Shown: in pieces, positions 7,210 through 15,190 of the stretch
Layout: the number at the start of each line of letters is the position of its first letter
Position numbering within the stretch: position 1 is the stretch's first letter
From: Croceibacterium_A sp039927815
Lineage (GTDB): Bacteria; Pseudomonadota; Alphaproteobacteria; Sphingomonadales; Sphingomonadaceae
Assembly: GCA_039927815.1 (NCBI GenBank)
Contig: JBDSUJ010000108.1
Coordinates: 1 to 19,776 of the forward strand
Reading direction: 5' to 3'
Length of the DNA: 19,776 nucleotides
The notes under the pieces: generated by a model
Seen by the model: the letters and a program-made list of their open reading frames with translations, nothing else
What the model was told of the DNA's origin: nothing
Database searches by the model: none
Translations under genes and position numbers: made by a program

Positions 7210-7554
7210 ATGCGTATGATCCTTTTTTCCGGTGCCGCCGTGCTGTCGTTGGCTGTGCCCGTCGCGCTTAGTGCGCAGCAGCTGCCGGGCGGACCGGAAG
7301 GCGCTGCCGCAGCCAACGTCGCGCCTGCGCGGACAACCACCACAGTGGTGACCACGCCGACGGAGACCACCGTTTCAGTCGATAACCCCGGCAACCTTGC
7401 CCCGCCGCCCGAGGCGTCGATGAACAAGACCTATCCGCGCTGCACGGCCAAGATGCAGGACAACTGCCAGAACTCGGGCGAGGGTGGGGCCCCGGGGCGC
7501 TCGCGCGCGCTGAAGCACTGGCCGGGCAAGCCCGCCAGCGAGGGCGGCCGCTAA
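7210..7554 (+). CDS. Small secreted protein of unknown function
   Basis: I do not recognise a named family. The 114-residue product has a clear Sec signal peptide (hydrophobic residues 4-20, likely cleavage LSA|QQ after residue 22), a Pro/Ala/Gly region, a Thr/Val-rich stretch (about 41-58: TTTTVVTTPTETTVSV) and a basic C-terminal part with two cysteines (Cys78 in YPRC and Cys86 in DNC) that could form a disulfide after export. The mature protein should be about 92 residues, periplasmic or secreted, and largely disordered. The start has a good ribosome site (GGAG, 7198-7201, 8-base spacing). It is transcribed away from uvrD and ends 7 bases before the end of convergent rsmD. A signal peptide plus a strong SD argue that it is a real gene. 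Confidence 0.8.
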   Translation: MRMILFSGAAVLSLAVPVALSAQQLPGGPEGAAAANVAPARTTTTVVTTPTETTVSVDNPGNLAPPPEASMNKTYPRCTAKMQDNCQNSGEGGAPGRSRALKHWPGKPASEGGR

Positions 7555-7560
7555 AGCCGC
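7544..7560. terminator. Weak hairpin between convergent gene ends
   Basis: GCGGC (7544-7548) pairs with GCCGC (7556-7560), the loop holding the stop codon of the small secreted-protein gene. It sits where two convergent genes end 7 bases apart and could serve both directions. There is no T-tract, so an intrinsic terminator call is weak. Confidence 0.2.
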
Positions 7561-7561
7561 G

Positions 7562-8113
7562 TCAAAGGCTGCCAACGCCGCGCATCAAGGTCAGCTTTGC
7601 CGTGCCGACACGGCGCTCGGCGTCGATCATCAGGGCCTTGGCGTTGACAACATCTTCATGCGCGGTTTCGAGCGCAACCCATGTTGCGGGGCCAAACCAC
7701 CCGTACCGAGAAAGCCGGTCGAGCGCCACCACGCCCGCCCCGCTGTGATAAGGCGGATCGAGTAGGATCAAGTCATACATCTGCCGTGCCGGGCCCAGCT
7801 GCATGACGGATCGCGCTTCCACATCGCTGCGCGGCTGTGCTTGGAGGGCGGCGATGTTGGACCGCAGTGAGCGGAGCGCTTCGGCCTCGTTCTCGACGAA
7901 CAGGCAGTGCGCCGCGCCGCGGGACAGCGCTTCCAGCCCCAACGCACCTGAACCGGCGAACAAGTCTGCCACCCGCAACCCTTCGAATGTGCCGAGGCGG
8001 CTGGTGAGCATAGCGAACAGCGTCTCACGCGTGCGGTCCGCGGTCGGGCGGGTCACGTCGCCCTTGGGCGCGCGCAGCAACCGCCGCCGCCATTCGCCAG
8101 CGATGATCCTCAC
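7562..8113 (-). CDS. rsmD: 16S rRNA (guanine966-N2)-methyltransferase
   Basis: SAM-dependent methyltransferase of 183 residues expected to methylate G966 of 16S rRNA during 30S assembly. The start VRIIAGEWRRR matches the usual RsmD N-terminus (MRIIaGxxrgr). The SAM-binding motif DLFAGSGALGLEALSRG is at 50-66 and the catalytic DPPY at 119-122. A longer reading frame back to 8311 is rejected: it overlaps the upstream pseudouridine synthase and has no homology. The GTG start (8113-8111) overlaps the upstream stop codon in a GTGA junction, so the two rRNA-modification genes are probably translationally coupled. Confidence 0.92.
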   Translation of the reverse strand: MRIIAGEWRRRLLRAPKGDVTRPTADRTRETLFAMLTSRLGTFEGLRVADLFAGSGALGLEALSRGAAHCLFVENEAEALRSLRSNIAALQAQPRSDVEARSVMQLGPARQMYDLILLDPPYHSGAGVVALDRLSRYGWFGPATWVALETAHEDVVNAKALMIDAERRVGTAKLTLMRGVGSL

Positions 8114-8871
8114 CGCGCGGGCTTGCGAAGCGAACTGACGAAGCGCTCCAGCTCCTCCTTGCGCACTTCGACCGCGGCACCCTTGCCAAGATCGGCGAGC
8201 GCGAACGGGCCATAGGCGGTTCGGATCAGGCGGCTGACCTTGAGCCCGAGGTGTTCGAGCACGCGCCGCACTTCGCGGTTCTTGCCTTCGGCCAGCGTCA
8301 GCTCGATCCATTGGTTGCGCCCGGTGCGGCGTTCGAGATTGGCGTTGATCGGGCCGTACCGCATGCTCTCGATAACCACCCCGTCCATCAGGTCCTCCAG
8401 TTGTGCCTGGCTGACCATGCCGAAGGTGCGCGCGCGATAGGTGCGGGGCACGCCGGTCGCGGGCAATTCCAACATCCGCTTGAGTTCACCGTCATTGGTC
8501 AGCAGCAGCAGGCCCTCGGTGTTGAGATCGAGCCGCCCGATTGGCATCTGCCGCGGGGTGCCCGGGGGCAGGGCATTGCGCAGCGCATCGTAGATTGTCG
8601 GCCGCCCGGCCGGGTCGCGCTCGGCGGTCAGCAGCCCGGTGGGCTTGTGGAAGCGAAACATTCGCGCGCGCTCGGCCTTGGCGACCGGCTGGCCGTCCAC
8701 GGTGATCCCGCGCAAGCTGGGCAGGATCGTTGCCGGGGTGACAATCTTCTCCCCGTTGAGCGCGACCCGCCCGTCAGCGATCATCCTTTCTACCTCGCGC
8801 CGGCTGGCAACACCGGCGCGGGCTAGCAACTTGGCGATCCGCTCGCCTTCGGGTCTGTCGAGAGGGGGCAT
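8110..8871 (-). CDS. rluB: rRNA pseudouridine synthase, RsuA/RluB family
   Basis: Converts a uridine in rRNA to pseudouridine; RluB acts on U2605 of 23S rRNA in E. coli. The 253 residues hold an N-terminal S4 RNA-binding domain (about 10-60: RIAKLLARAGVASRREVERM) and the RsuA-like catalytic domain with GRLDLNTEG (112-120, catalytic Asp115) and the later family motif EGKNREVRRV. Assignment to RluB rather than RsuA, RluE or RluF rests on overall length and the S4 domain and is less certain than the family. The ATG at 8871 has only a modest AGGG upstream. It leads a two-gene unit with rsmD and diverges from the AmpG-like permease gene. Confidence 0.85.
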   Translation of the reverse strand: MPPLDRPEGERIAKLLARAGVASRREVERMIADGRVALNGEKIVTPATILPSLRGITVDGQPVAKAERARMFRFHKPTGLLTAERDPAGRPTIYDALRNALPPGTPRQMPIGRLDLNTEGLLLLTNDGELKRMLELPATGVPRTYRARTFGMVSQAQLEDLMDGVVIESMRYGPINANLERRTGRNQWIELTLAEGKNREVRRVLEHLGLKVSRLIRTAYGPFALADLGKGAAVEVRKEELERFVSSLRKPAR

Positions 8872-8962
8872 AGGCCGGCCCTAGCTGTTGACGGTGCGTT
8901 CATCCAGCCTTCCCAATGCCGCGCTGGACGCTAGGTTCGCGCGAAAGCATGAGGAGGGCCCG
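8872..8962. promoter_or_regulatory. Divergent promoter region of rluB-like and AmpG-like genes
   Basis: This 91-base gap must carry starts for both genes. On the plus strand TTGACG (8888-8893) is a good -35, but the hexamer 17 bases on (TCCCAA) is a poor -10. The end holds AGGAGG (8952-8957), a strong ribosome site for the permease. No operator was recognised. Confidence 0.4.
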
Positions 8963-10312
8963 ATGGTCGAAGCACCCAAACACGCGATCCCGGCCGAACG
9001 GCGTTCGCTGTGGAAATCGATCGTCCCCTACCTTGAGAAAGAATCGCTGGCCTCGTTCTTCCTCGGGGTATCATCGGGCTTCCCCTTCGCGATGATCGCC
9101 GCCACCCTGACCACGCGGCTGGCGCAGAGCGGGATCGAAAAGTCGACCGTCACCGCGTTCAGCCTGGCGTTCCTCGTCTACAACCTGAAACCGTTATGGG
9201 CGTGGATCGTCGATGGCGTGCGCATTCCCGTGCTCGGTCGGCTGGGCCAGCGCGTATCATGGATGCTTGTCGCCGGGGTCCTGGTGATGGCTGCCGTCGC
9301 CAACCTGGCGTTCGTCGATCCGGCGCATGATGTTGCCGCCACCGCCACCGCCGCCGTACTAGTTGGGTTGGCCGGGGCGACCTTTGACATTGTCATCGAC
9401 GCCTACCGGATCGAGACCCTGCAACCCTACCAGCTCGGGGTAGGCGCGGGGATGAGCCAATACGGGTGGCGCATCGGCTCGACCGCCGCCGCCTCGCTCG
9501 CGTTGGTGGTTGCCGCCCGGCACGGCTGGAGCGTGGCCTATCTCGCGTGCGCGGCGCTGGCCCTGCCAGCGATGATTACCGCGCTAGTCTTGGGCGAGCC
9601 GCCCCGACGCAAAGTCGCTGCCGCGCGCAAGGGCCTGGGCGAGCTGTGGGCTTCGATCGCGGGGCCGTTCGTTGAATTCTTTCAGCGCCGCGGGGCGTGG
9701 ATCGTGTTGCTGTTCATCCTCGTCCACAAGATCGGCGATACGCTCGCCAACCTGACCTTTCGCCTGCTGTTCGACGATCTGCATTACACAAACGACGAGA
9801 TCGCCGCGTTCGATGTCGGGGTGGGCTTCTGGGCGCTCATCGTCGGGGTGTTTGTGGGCGGGATCATCTACGCCAAGCTGGGCCTCAAGCGCTCGGTGCT
9901 GCTGTCGCTGATCCTGATGGGTATTTCCAACGCCGGGTTCGCGTGGCTCGCCGCGGTGGGCAAAAGCAACTTGGGCATGGCCGCTGCAATTGGGTTCGAG
10001 AACTTCGCCAGCGGCTATGGCGGAGTGGTGGTCGTCGCATACTTCTCGGCCCTGTGTGACTTGCGGTTCACCGCGGCGCAGTATGCACTGATCAGCGCGG
10101 GCGCGAGCGTGGTGGGACGCTTCCTCACCGGCACAACCGCGGGCACGCTGATCGAGACCTACGGCTACGTGAACTTCTACCTGCTCACCACGGTCGCTGC
10201 GCTGCCGGGGATTGTGTTGTTTTGGTGGATGAGCCGCGCTGGCCTGGTCGACAGTTCGATGGGGACGGCGGGCGAAGTGGGCGAAGGCGACGCGCGGGCG
10301 GGTCCCGTCTAG
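8963..10312 (+). CDS. AmpG-like major facilitator permease
   Basis: Integral inner-membrane transporter of 449 residues with roughly twelve hydrophobic segments. The early SGFPFAMIAATLTTRLAQSG and LKPLWAWIVDG and the later FDIVIDAYRIE match the AmpG/PAT family hallmark (GFPF..., LW...vD, DIVIDAYR). AmpG imports anhydro-muropeptides released by cell-wall turnover for recycling. Substrate here is inferred, since the family also contains other transporters. The ATG at 8963 was chosen over an upstream in-frame TTG (8888) because AGGAGG sits six bases or so before it. The C-terminal tail after the last membrane segment is acidic and Gly-rich. The TAG stop overlaps the folC stop on the other strand by four bases (CTAG, 10309-10312). 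No cell-wall recycling or beta-lactamase gene is adjacent. Confidence 0.85.
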   Translation: MVEAPKHAIPAERRSLWKSIVPYLEKESLASFFLGVSSGFPFAMIAATLTTRLAQSGIEKSTVTAFSLAFLVYNLKPLWAWIVDGVRIPVLGRLGQRVSWMLVAGVLVMAAVANLAFVDPAHDVAATATAAVLVGLAGATFDIVIDAYRIETLQPYQLGVGAGMSQYGWRIGSTAAASLALVVAARHGWSVAYLACAALALPAMITALVLGEPPRRKVAAARKGLGELWASIAGPFVEFFQRRGAWIVLLFILVHKIGDTLANLTFRLLFDDLHYTNDEIAAFDVGVGFWALIVGVFVGGIIYAKLGLKRSVLLSLILMGISNAGFAWLAAVGKSNLGMAAAIGFENFASGYGGVVVVAYFSALCDLRFTAAQYALISAGASVVGRFLTGTTAGTLIETYGYVNFYLLTTVAALPGIVLFWWMSRAGLVDSSMGTAGEVGEGDARAGPV

Positions 10313-11604
10313 TCCGGGACCTCCTCGTTCGCGGCGAGCACCTTGCCGGCCAGATAGAGTGACCCAGCAATCAGCGCCGGCAGGTTGTCGTCGGGCAGTG
10401 ATTGGATCGCGCTGGCAATGTCCGGGGCCCAGCGCGCGCCGGGGAAGGCCGCTTTCCCGTGGCTGTCGCTGCCTTCGATCGGCACCGCCGTGACGCTGGC
10501 GAGCCGATCTTCAAGCGGGCCGATGATTGCGTCGGGATAGCGATTGGCAAGCATGCCGATAATCAGGTGCAGCCGCTTGCCTGCGAAGTGGCGTCCGATG
10601 GCTAGCCCGGCATCGGCGTTGTGGCCACCGTCGAGCCACACCGCGCGGCTGGGCACGAGCGCGGTGAGCGGACCGGGGCCGAGCCGTTGCAGCCGTGCCG
10701 GCCAGCGCGCCGAACGGATGCCGTCGGCGAGCGATGCAGCAGCCACCGCCACCTGGTCCTGGTGCCGCAGCATGGCCACCGCCAGCGCGGCGTTATCGGC
10801 CTGGTGCCGCCCCGGCAGTTGCGGCAGTGGCAATGATAGCGTGCCAAGGCGATCGCGGTATTCGACCGTGTCGCCGACCTCTGCCCACCAGTCGCGCCCG
10901 CGCATGTGCAGCGGAGCCCCGGCAAGCGTGGCGCGCAGGCTGATTTCAGTCTCAACCGCTGACGGATAGGCTTGGGTCACGAGCGGAGAGCCGGAACGGG
11001 CGATGCCGGCCTTCTCGAATGCGATCCGTACCAGTGGCTCTGTGGGCACGCCGTCCTCGGGCACCAGCAGGAACGCCTCATGGTCGATGCCCAGCGTGGC
11101 GATGCCGCAGCACGCTGGCTGCTCCATCACATTGGTCGCATCGAACCTGCCACCGAGGCCGACTTCGATCACGCACACATCGGCGGGGTGGCGGGCAAAG
11201 GCGAGGAAGGTGGCGGCGGTGGTAACCTCGAAGAAGCTCGGGCCGAGCGCTTCGCCCACATCGAGCACTTCCTTGAGCAGGCTCGCCAGCTCCGCGTCTG
11301 ACACCAGCTGCCCGCCGATCCGGATACGCTCGTTGTAGCGCACGAGGTGAGGCTTAGTTGCGGTGTGGACCACTTTGCCGTCCGCCTCGAGGATTGCGCG
11401 CAGGTAAGCGCACGTCGATCCCTTGCCGTTGGTCCCGGCGACGTGGAACACCGGCGGCAGGCGCAGTTGCGGATCGCCCAGCAACGCCAGCAAGGCGCGA
11501 ATCGTCTCAAGCCCCAGCCGCCCCTGCGGCAGCGTCAGCGCGGCCAGCCGATCGAGCTGGGTCTGGACCGCCGGATCCTCCGACGCGGCGAAGTCCTTGG
11601 CCAT
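10309..11604 (-). CDS. folC: Bifunctional folylpolyglutamate/dihydrofolate synthase
   Basis: Adds glutamate to dihydropteroate (making dihydrofolate) and then to folates, using ATP; 431 residues, the normal size. The Mur-ligase-type P-loop is seen as HVAGTNGKGST (54-64), followed by family motifs around KPHLVRYNERI and the ADNAALAVAML stretch in the middle domain, with the glutamate-ligase C-terminal domain after about residue 290. The frame is open another 131 codons upstream, but that stretch is the accD gene read in another frame and is rejected. The ATG (11604-11602) shares one base with the accD stop (TAATG), so folC is translationally coupled as the last gene of the trp-accD block. Its stop overlaps that of the convergent AmpG-like gene. 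Confidence 0.94.
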   Translation of the reverse strand: MAKDFAASEDPAVQTQLDRLAALTLPQGRLGLETIRALLALLGDPQLRLPPVFHVAGTNGKGSTCAYLRAILEADGKVVHTATKPHLVRYNERIRIGGQLVSDAELASLLKEVLDVGEALGPSFFEVTTAATFLAFARHPADVCVIEVGLGGRFDATNVMEQPACCGIATLGIDHEAFLLVPEDGVPTEPLVRIAFEKAGIARSGSPLVTQAYPSAVETEISLRATLAGAPLHMRGRDWWAEVGDTVEYRDRLGTLSLPLPQLPGRHQADNAALAVAMLRHQDQVAVAAASLADGIRSARWPARLQRLGPGPLTALVPSRAVWLDGGHNADAGLAIGRHFAGKRLHLIIGMLANRYPDAIIGPLEDRLASVTAVPIEGSDSHGKAAFPGARWAPDIASAIQSLPDDNLPALIAGSLYLAGKVLAANEEVPD

Positions 11605-12452
11605 TACGCCGCCTGCGCGGGCGCCAGGTAGCCGAGCAGCTTGGCCAGCGTATCGCGCAAGTCCTTGCGGTGCACGACCATATCGACCATCCCGTGGCGC
11701 TGCAGGTATTCGGCCCGCTGGAAACCTTCGGGCAGCTGCGCGCGGATGGTTTCCTGAATCACCCGCTGGCCAGCAAACCCGATCAGCGCGTCGGGCTCCG
11801 CCAGATGGACATCGCCTAGCATGGCGTAGCTGGCGGTGATTCCACCGGTGGTCGGATCGGTCAGCACGACGATGTAGGGCAGGCCGGCGTCCTTGAGCCG
11901 CCGGGTCATCACCGTGGCGCGCGGCATCTGCATCAGGCTGAGGATGCCCTCCTGCATACGCGCCCCGCCGCCGCTGGTGCACACGATATAGCCGCATTTG
12001 GCGTCGAGCGCGGCTTGCGCGCCGTCACAGAAAGCCTGCCCCACTGCCAGGCCCATCGAGCCGGTCAGGAAGTTGAAGTCCTGCACTCCGACCACCGCTG
12101 GATGGCCTGCTAGCGTGCCGAGCGCGGCGGTGAAGGCATCGCAATGCGGGTTGGCGGCGCGCGCCTGCTTGAGGCGGTCGGTATATTTTTTGGTATCGCG
12201 GAATTTGAGCGGGTCCTCGCGCACGACTGGGTCCGCCAGCAGCCGGTAACCGTCATCGAGAATCTGCGCCAGACGCGTGTCGGCGCCGATCCGGCCATGG
12301 TATTCGCACCGCGGGCAGACGTAGAGGTTGGCCTCGTATTCGCGCGAGAACAGCATGTCATGGCAGCGTGGGCACTTGACCCACAAGTCGTCCGGGCTCT
12401 CGCGCTTCTTGGTGAACGACAGCGAATTGCGCACTTTGCTGAGCCAGCTCAT
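11604..12452 (-). CDS. accD: Acetyl-CoA carboxylase carboxyltransferase subunit beta
   Basis: Beta subunit of the carboxyltransferase that, with AccA, moves CO2 from biotin-BCCP to acetyl-CoA to form malonyl-CoA, the first committed step of fatty-acid synthesis. The 282-residue product begins with the AccD zinc ribbon: Cys27, Cys30, Cys46 and Cys49 in CPRC...CPRC. The crotonase-like core follows, with glycine-rich SGGGARMQEG and the later DPTTGGITASYAML region binding the CoA and carboxybiotin ends. The ATG overlaps the trpA stop in an ATGA junction. Placement of accD and folC after trpFBA is common in alphaproteobacteria and ties lipid and folate synthesis to tryptophan synthesis by transcription. 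Confidence 0.96.
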   Translation of the reverse strand: MSWLSKVRNSLSFTKKRESPDDLWVKCPRCHDMLFSREYEANLYVCPRCEYHGRIGADTRLAQILDDGYRLLADPVVREDPLKFRDTKKYTDRLKQARAANPHCDAFTAALGTLAGHPAVVGVQDFNFLTGSMGLAVGQAFCDGAQAALDAKCGYIVCTSGGGARMQEGILSLMQMPRATVMTRRLKDAGLPYIVVLTDPTTGGITASYAMLGDVHLAEPDALIGFAGQRVIQETIRAQLPEGFQRAEYLQRHGMVDMVVHRKDLRDTLAKLLGYLAPAQAA

Positions 12453-13243
12453 GCGGGCTGCCTCTCGGCTGAATGAACCGCCTGCGCAAGGTCGCGAGCG
12501 AGCGCCTCGAGGTGGACCGGGGCGTCCCTGCCATACTGCCCGACCAGCTCGACCAGCGCCGAACCGACAACCACGCCGTCCGCCACGCGCGCGATCGCCG
12601 CCGCCTGCTCGGGGGTGCGCACGCCGAAGCCGACCGCTACCGGCAGATCGGTCGAGCGCTTCAGCCGGGCGACGTTGTCAGCCACCGACGCGGTCGCGGC
12701 TTGCTGCTTCCCGGTGATCCCGGCGACCGCAACGTAGTATAGAAACCCACTCGAACCCTCGAGCACGGTGGGGAGACGCCTGGCATCAGTGGTGGGAGTG
12801 GCGAGCCGGATCAGGTCGACGCCGCCGCCGCGCAAGGCCGGGCCGAGTGCGTCATCTTCCTCGGGCGGGATGTCGACGCAGATCACGCCATCAACGCCGC
12901 ATTCCAGGCACTGGCCGGCGAACCAGTCCGCCCCGCGCCGCACCATCGGGTTCGCATAGCCCATCAAGATCAGCGGAATTTCCGCGTGCCGCTGGCGAAA
13001 GTCGTTGGCCATCGTAAACACCGCGCGCGTAGTCGTGCCGTTGCCGAGGCTGCGCAAGTTGGCGGCCTGGATCGCCGGGCCGTCCGCCATCGGATCGGTG
13101 AACGGCATGCCCAGTTCGATCACGTCCGCACCGCCCGCAACCAGCGCGTCGAGATTGGCGGCAGTGTCACCATCGCCCGCGGTGATAAAGCACACCAACG
13201 CGGGGCGGCCCTTGGCGAAGGCTTGCGCCAGCCGTTCGCTCAC
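12449..13243 (-). CDS. trpA: Tryptophan synthase alpha chain
   Basis: Cleaves indole-3-glycerol phosphate to indole and glyceraldehyde-3-phosphate; indole is channelled to TrpB. The 264-residue TIM barrel has the family signature VIELGMPFTDPMADGP, giving catalytic Glu43 and Asp54 (same spacing as E. coli Glu49 and Asp60), and a phosphate-binding region near GFGVRTPEQ. The start is a GTG at 13243 that overlaps the trpB stop (GTGA). An in-frame extension to 13300 lies within trpB and is rejected. Coupled translation with trpB fits the alpha-beta-beta-alpha complex. Confidence 0.95.
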   Translation of the reverse strand: MSERLAQAFAKGRPALVCFITAGDGDTAANLDALVAGGADVIELGMPFTDPMADGPAIQAANLRSLGNGTTTRAVFTMANDFRQRHAEIPLILMGYANPMVRRGADWFAGQCLECGVDGVICVDIPPEEDDALGPALRGGGVDLIRLATPTTDARRLPTVLEGSSGFLYYVAVAGITGKQQAATASVADNVARLKRSTDLPVAVGFGVRTPEQAAAIARVADGVVVGSALVELVGQYGRDAPVHLEALARDLAQAVHSAERQPA

Positions 13244-14505
13244 ATCGTCACTCCGAGCGCTTCGGCGACGGTAAAAATGTCCTTGTCGCCACGGCCGCAC
13301 AAGTTGGCGAGGATGATCGTATCCCGCGGCATTTCTCGCGCGCGTTTGGCGACGGCGGCGATCGCGTGGCTGGGTTCAAGCGCGGGGATGATGCCTTCGG
13401 TGCGGCACAGCAGCTGGAAAGCGTCAAGCGCTTCGATGTCAGTAGCTGACGTGTATTCGACCCGGCCGATTTCCTTGAGCCAGGCATGCTCGGGCCCAAT
13501 GCCGGGGTAATCGAGCCCCGCGCTGATCGAGTGCGCTTCGGTGATCTGGCCGTCGGCGTCCTGCAACAGGTAGGTCTTGTTGCCATGGAGGATACCGGGA
13601 AATCCGCCCGCGAGGCTGGCCGCGTGCTGCTTGTCGAGCCCGTGGCCCGCAGCTTCGACCCCGAGCATCTTGACCGTGGGATCGTCGAGGAACGGATGGA
13701 ACAGCCCGATGGCATTCGACCCGCCCCCGATCGCCGCCACCAGCAAGTCGGGCAGCCGGTCGATGCGGCTCAGCATCTGGGCCCGCGCTTCGCGTCCGAT
13801 TACGCTCTGGAACTCGCGCACCAGCTCTGGATAGGGGTGCGGGCCGGCGGCGGTCCCGATGATGTAGAATGTGTCGTGGACATTCGCGACCCAGTCGCGC
13901 AGCGCCTCGTTCATCGCATCCTTGAGAGTCGCCGCGCCGCTCGTCACCGGCACCACTTCCGCGCCGAGCAGCTTCATGCGAAACACGTTGGGCTGCTGGC
14001 GGGCGACGTCGGTCGAGCCCATGAAGATCGTGCACGGGAGCCCGAAGCGCGCGCACACCGTGGCGGTCGCGACGCCGTGCTGCCCGGCGCCGGTCTCGGC
14101 GATAATGCGGGTCTTGCCCATGCGCATCGCCAGCAGGATCTGGCCGATACAATTGTTGATCTTGTGCGCGCCGGTGTGATTAAGCTCGTCGCGCTTGAAC
14201 CACACTTGCGCGCCCATGCCGGGTTCGGCGCCCGTCCGCAGCGCCTCGGTCAGCCGCTCGGCATAGTAAAGCGGGCTGGGGCGGCCGACGTAATGTTCGA
14301 GCAGATCATCGAACTGCGCCTTGAATGCGGGGTCGGCCATGGCGGCGCGAAAGTGCGCTTCCAGGTCGAGGATCAGCGGCATCAGCGTCTCGGCGACGAA
14401 GCGCCCGCCGAACTGGCCGAAATGGCCGCGCGCGTCCGGCATCTGGCGAAAGCTGTTCGCTGTCGGGTGCGGCTCGCTGCGCAAGGCGTTGGGTTGCTCG
14501 GTCAT
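13240..14505 (-). CDS. trpB: Tryptophan synthase beta chain
   Basis: PLP enzyme that condenses indole with serine to give tryptophan; 421 residues. The PLP lysine lies in HTGAHKINN (Lys115), followed by ETGAGQHGVATAT and the glycine-rich phosphate loop GGGSNAIG. Together with the adjacent trpA this marks the classical TrpB1 type rather than the stand-alone TrpB2. The reading frame is open upstream to 14826, but that part overlaps trpF, and the ATG at 14505 begins one base after the trpF stop, so 14505 is chosen. The N-terminus is somewhat longer (about 25 residues) than E. coli TrpB. Confidence 0.96.
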   Translation of the reverse strand: MTEQPNALRSEPHPTANSFRQMPDARGHFGQFGGRFVAETLMPLILDLEAHFRAAMADPAFKAQFDDLLEHYVGRPSPLYYAERLTEALRTGAEPGMGAQVWFKRDELNHTGAHKINNCIGQILLAMRMGKTRIIAETGAGQHGVATATVCARFGLPCTIFMGSTDVARQQPNVFRMKLLGAEVVPVTSGAATLKDAMNEALRDWVANVHDTFYIIGTAAGPHPYPELVREFQSVIGREARAQMLSRIDRLPDLLVAAIGGGSNAIGLFHPFLDDPTVKMLGVEAAGHGLDKQHAASLAGGFPGILHGNKTYLLQDADGQITEAHSISAGLDYPGIGPEHAWLKEIGRVEYTSATDIEALDAFQLLCRTEGIIPALEPSHAIAAVAKRAREMPRDTIILANLCGRGDKDIFTVAEALGVTM

Positions 14506-14506
14506 G

Positions 14507-15148
14507 TCATGTCCTGGCGTCGCGCGCGGCTTGGCAAAACGCCTTGATCTTGTCCACGTCCTTGACCCCGGGCGCGCTTTCGAGCCCGCTCGAAGCATCG
14601 ACCAGTGGCGCACCCGTGCGCGTGATCGCGTCGGCGACGTTGTCCGCAGACAACCCGCCCGCGAGGCCCCACGGCATCGCATGCCGGTGCCCTTCGAGCA
14701 GCGCCCAATCAAGCAGCAGGCCATTGCCGCCAGGCAGCGCCTTTGCCGGCGCATCGTACAGGATGCGATGCACAGCATCCTTGAACCGCAAGGCGTTCGC
14801 CAGCCCGTCCGCATCGCGCAGGCCATAGGCTTTCCAGATCTCGAGCGGCGAGTTGTTCTTCAGCAGCGCGAGCCACTCGGGAGTCTCGGCGCCGTGGAAC
14901 TGGACCACGTCGGGCCGCACCGCGGCAATGGCCTCGACCGTCGGCTTGGGCTGTTCGCTCACCAACAGCAGCACGACCTTGACTCGATCGGGCACGCGGC
15001 GGCGCAGCTTGGCCGCCTCGTCAAGCGTCAGGTGCCGCGGACTCGGCGGGAAGTGGACCAGGCCGACATGCGTCGCCCCGGCATCGATGGCGGCGTCGAC
15101 GGTCGCGGGCGTCGACAACCCACAGATCTTGATCAGCATTTCGGACAT
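14507..15148 (-). CDS. trpF: Phosphoribosylanthranilate isomerase
   Basis: Isomerises N-(5-phosphoribosyl)anthranilate to CdRP in tryptophan synthesis. The 213-residue TIM barrel starts IKICGL with the general base Cys9; the general acid is probably Asp132 (LYDA). GGLSADNV and VDASSGLES near the C-terminus are the phosphate-binding and family signatures. Three in-frame starts exist: TTG 15169, ATG 15148 and ATG 15139. ATG 15148 (MSEMLIKICG) is chosen, but no strong ribosome site discriminates. It follows the SIMPL gene by 42 bases and precedes trpB by one base. trpC, trpD and trpE are not in this window. Confidence 0.92.
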   Translation of the reverse strand: MSEMLIKICGLSTPATVDAAIDAGATHVGLVHFPPSPRHLTLDEAAKLRRRVPDRVKVVLLLVSEQPKPTVEAIAAVRPDVVQFHGAETPEWLALLKNNSPLEIWKAYGLRDADGLANALRFKDAVHRILYDAPAKALPGGNGLLLDWALLEGHRHAMPWGLAGGLSADNVADAITRTGAPLVDASSGLESAPGVKDVDKIKAFCQAARDART

Positions 15149-15190
15149 GGCCCGCGCACTTAATGTCAAATCCGCGCGTGTCGAGGGCAG

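Noticed and set aside
8114..8311. N-terminal extension of rsmD
   Set aside because: It overlaps the pseudouridine synthase gene. The family N-terminus (RIIAGEWR) begins at the GTG at 8113.
11605..11997. N-terminal extension of the folC frame
   Set aside because: It is accD read in another frame. FolC homology starts near the ATG at 11604, which overlaps the accD stop.
13486..14547. A 353-codon plus-strand open frame opposite trpB
   Set aside because: trpB has unambiguous catalytic motifs on the other strand; the antisense product resembles nothing known to me.
14506..14826. N-terminal extension of the trpB frame
   Set aside because: It overlaps trpF completely and has no TrpB homology; the ATG at 14505 fits the family length.
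15164..15169. A perfect TTGACA (minus strand) just before trpF
   Set aside because: No -10 hexamer lies 15-19 bases downstream, and a transcript from it would start inside trpF.
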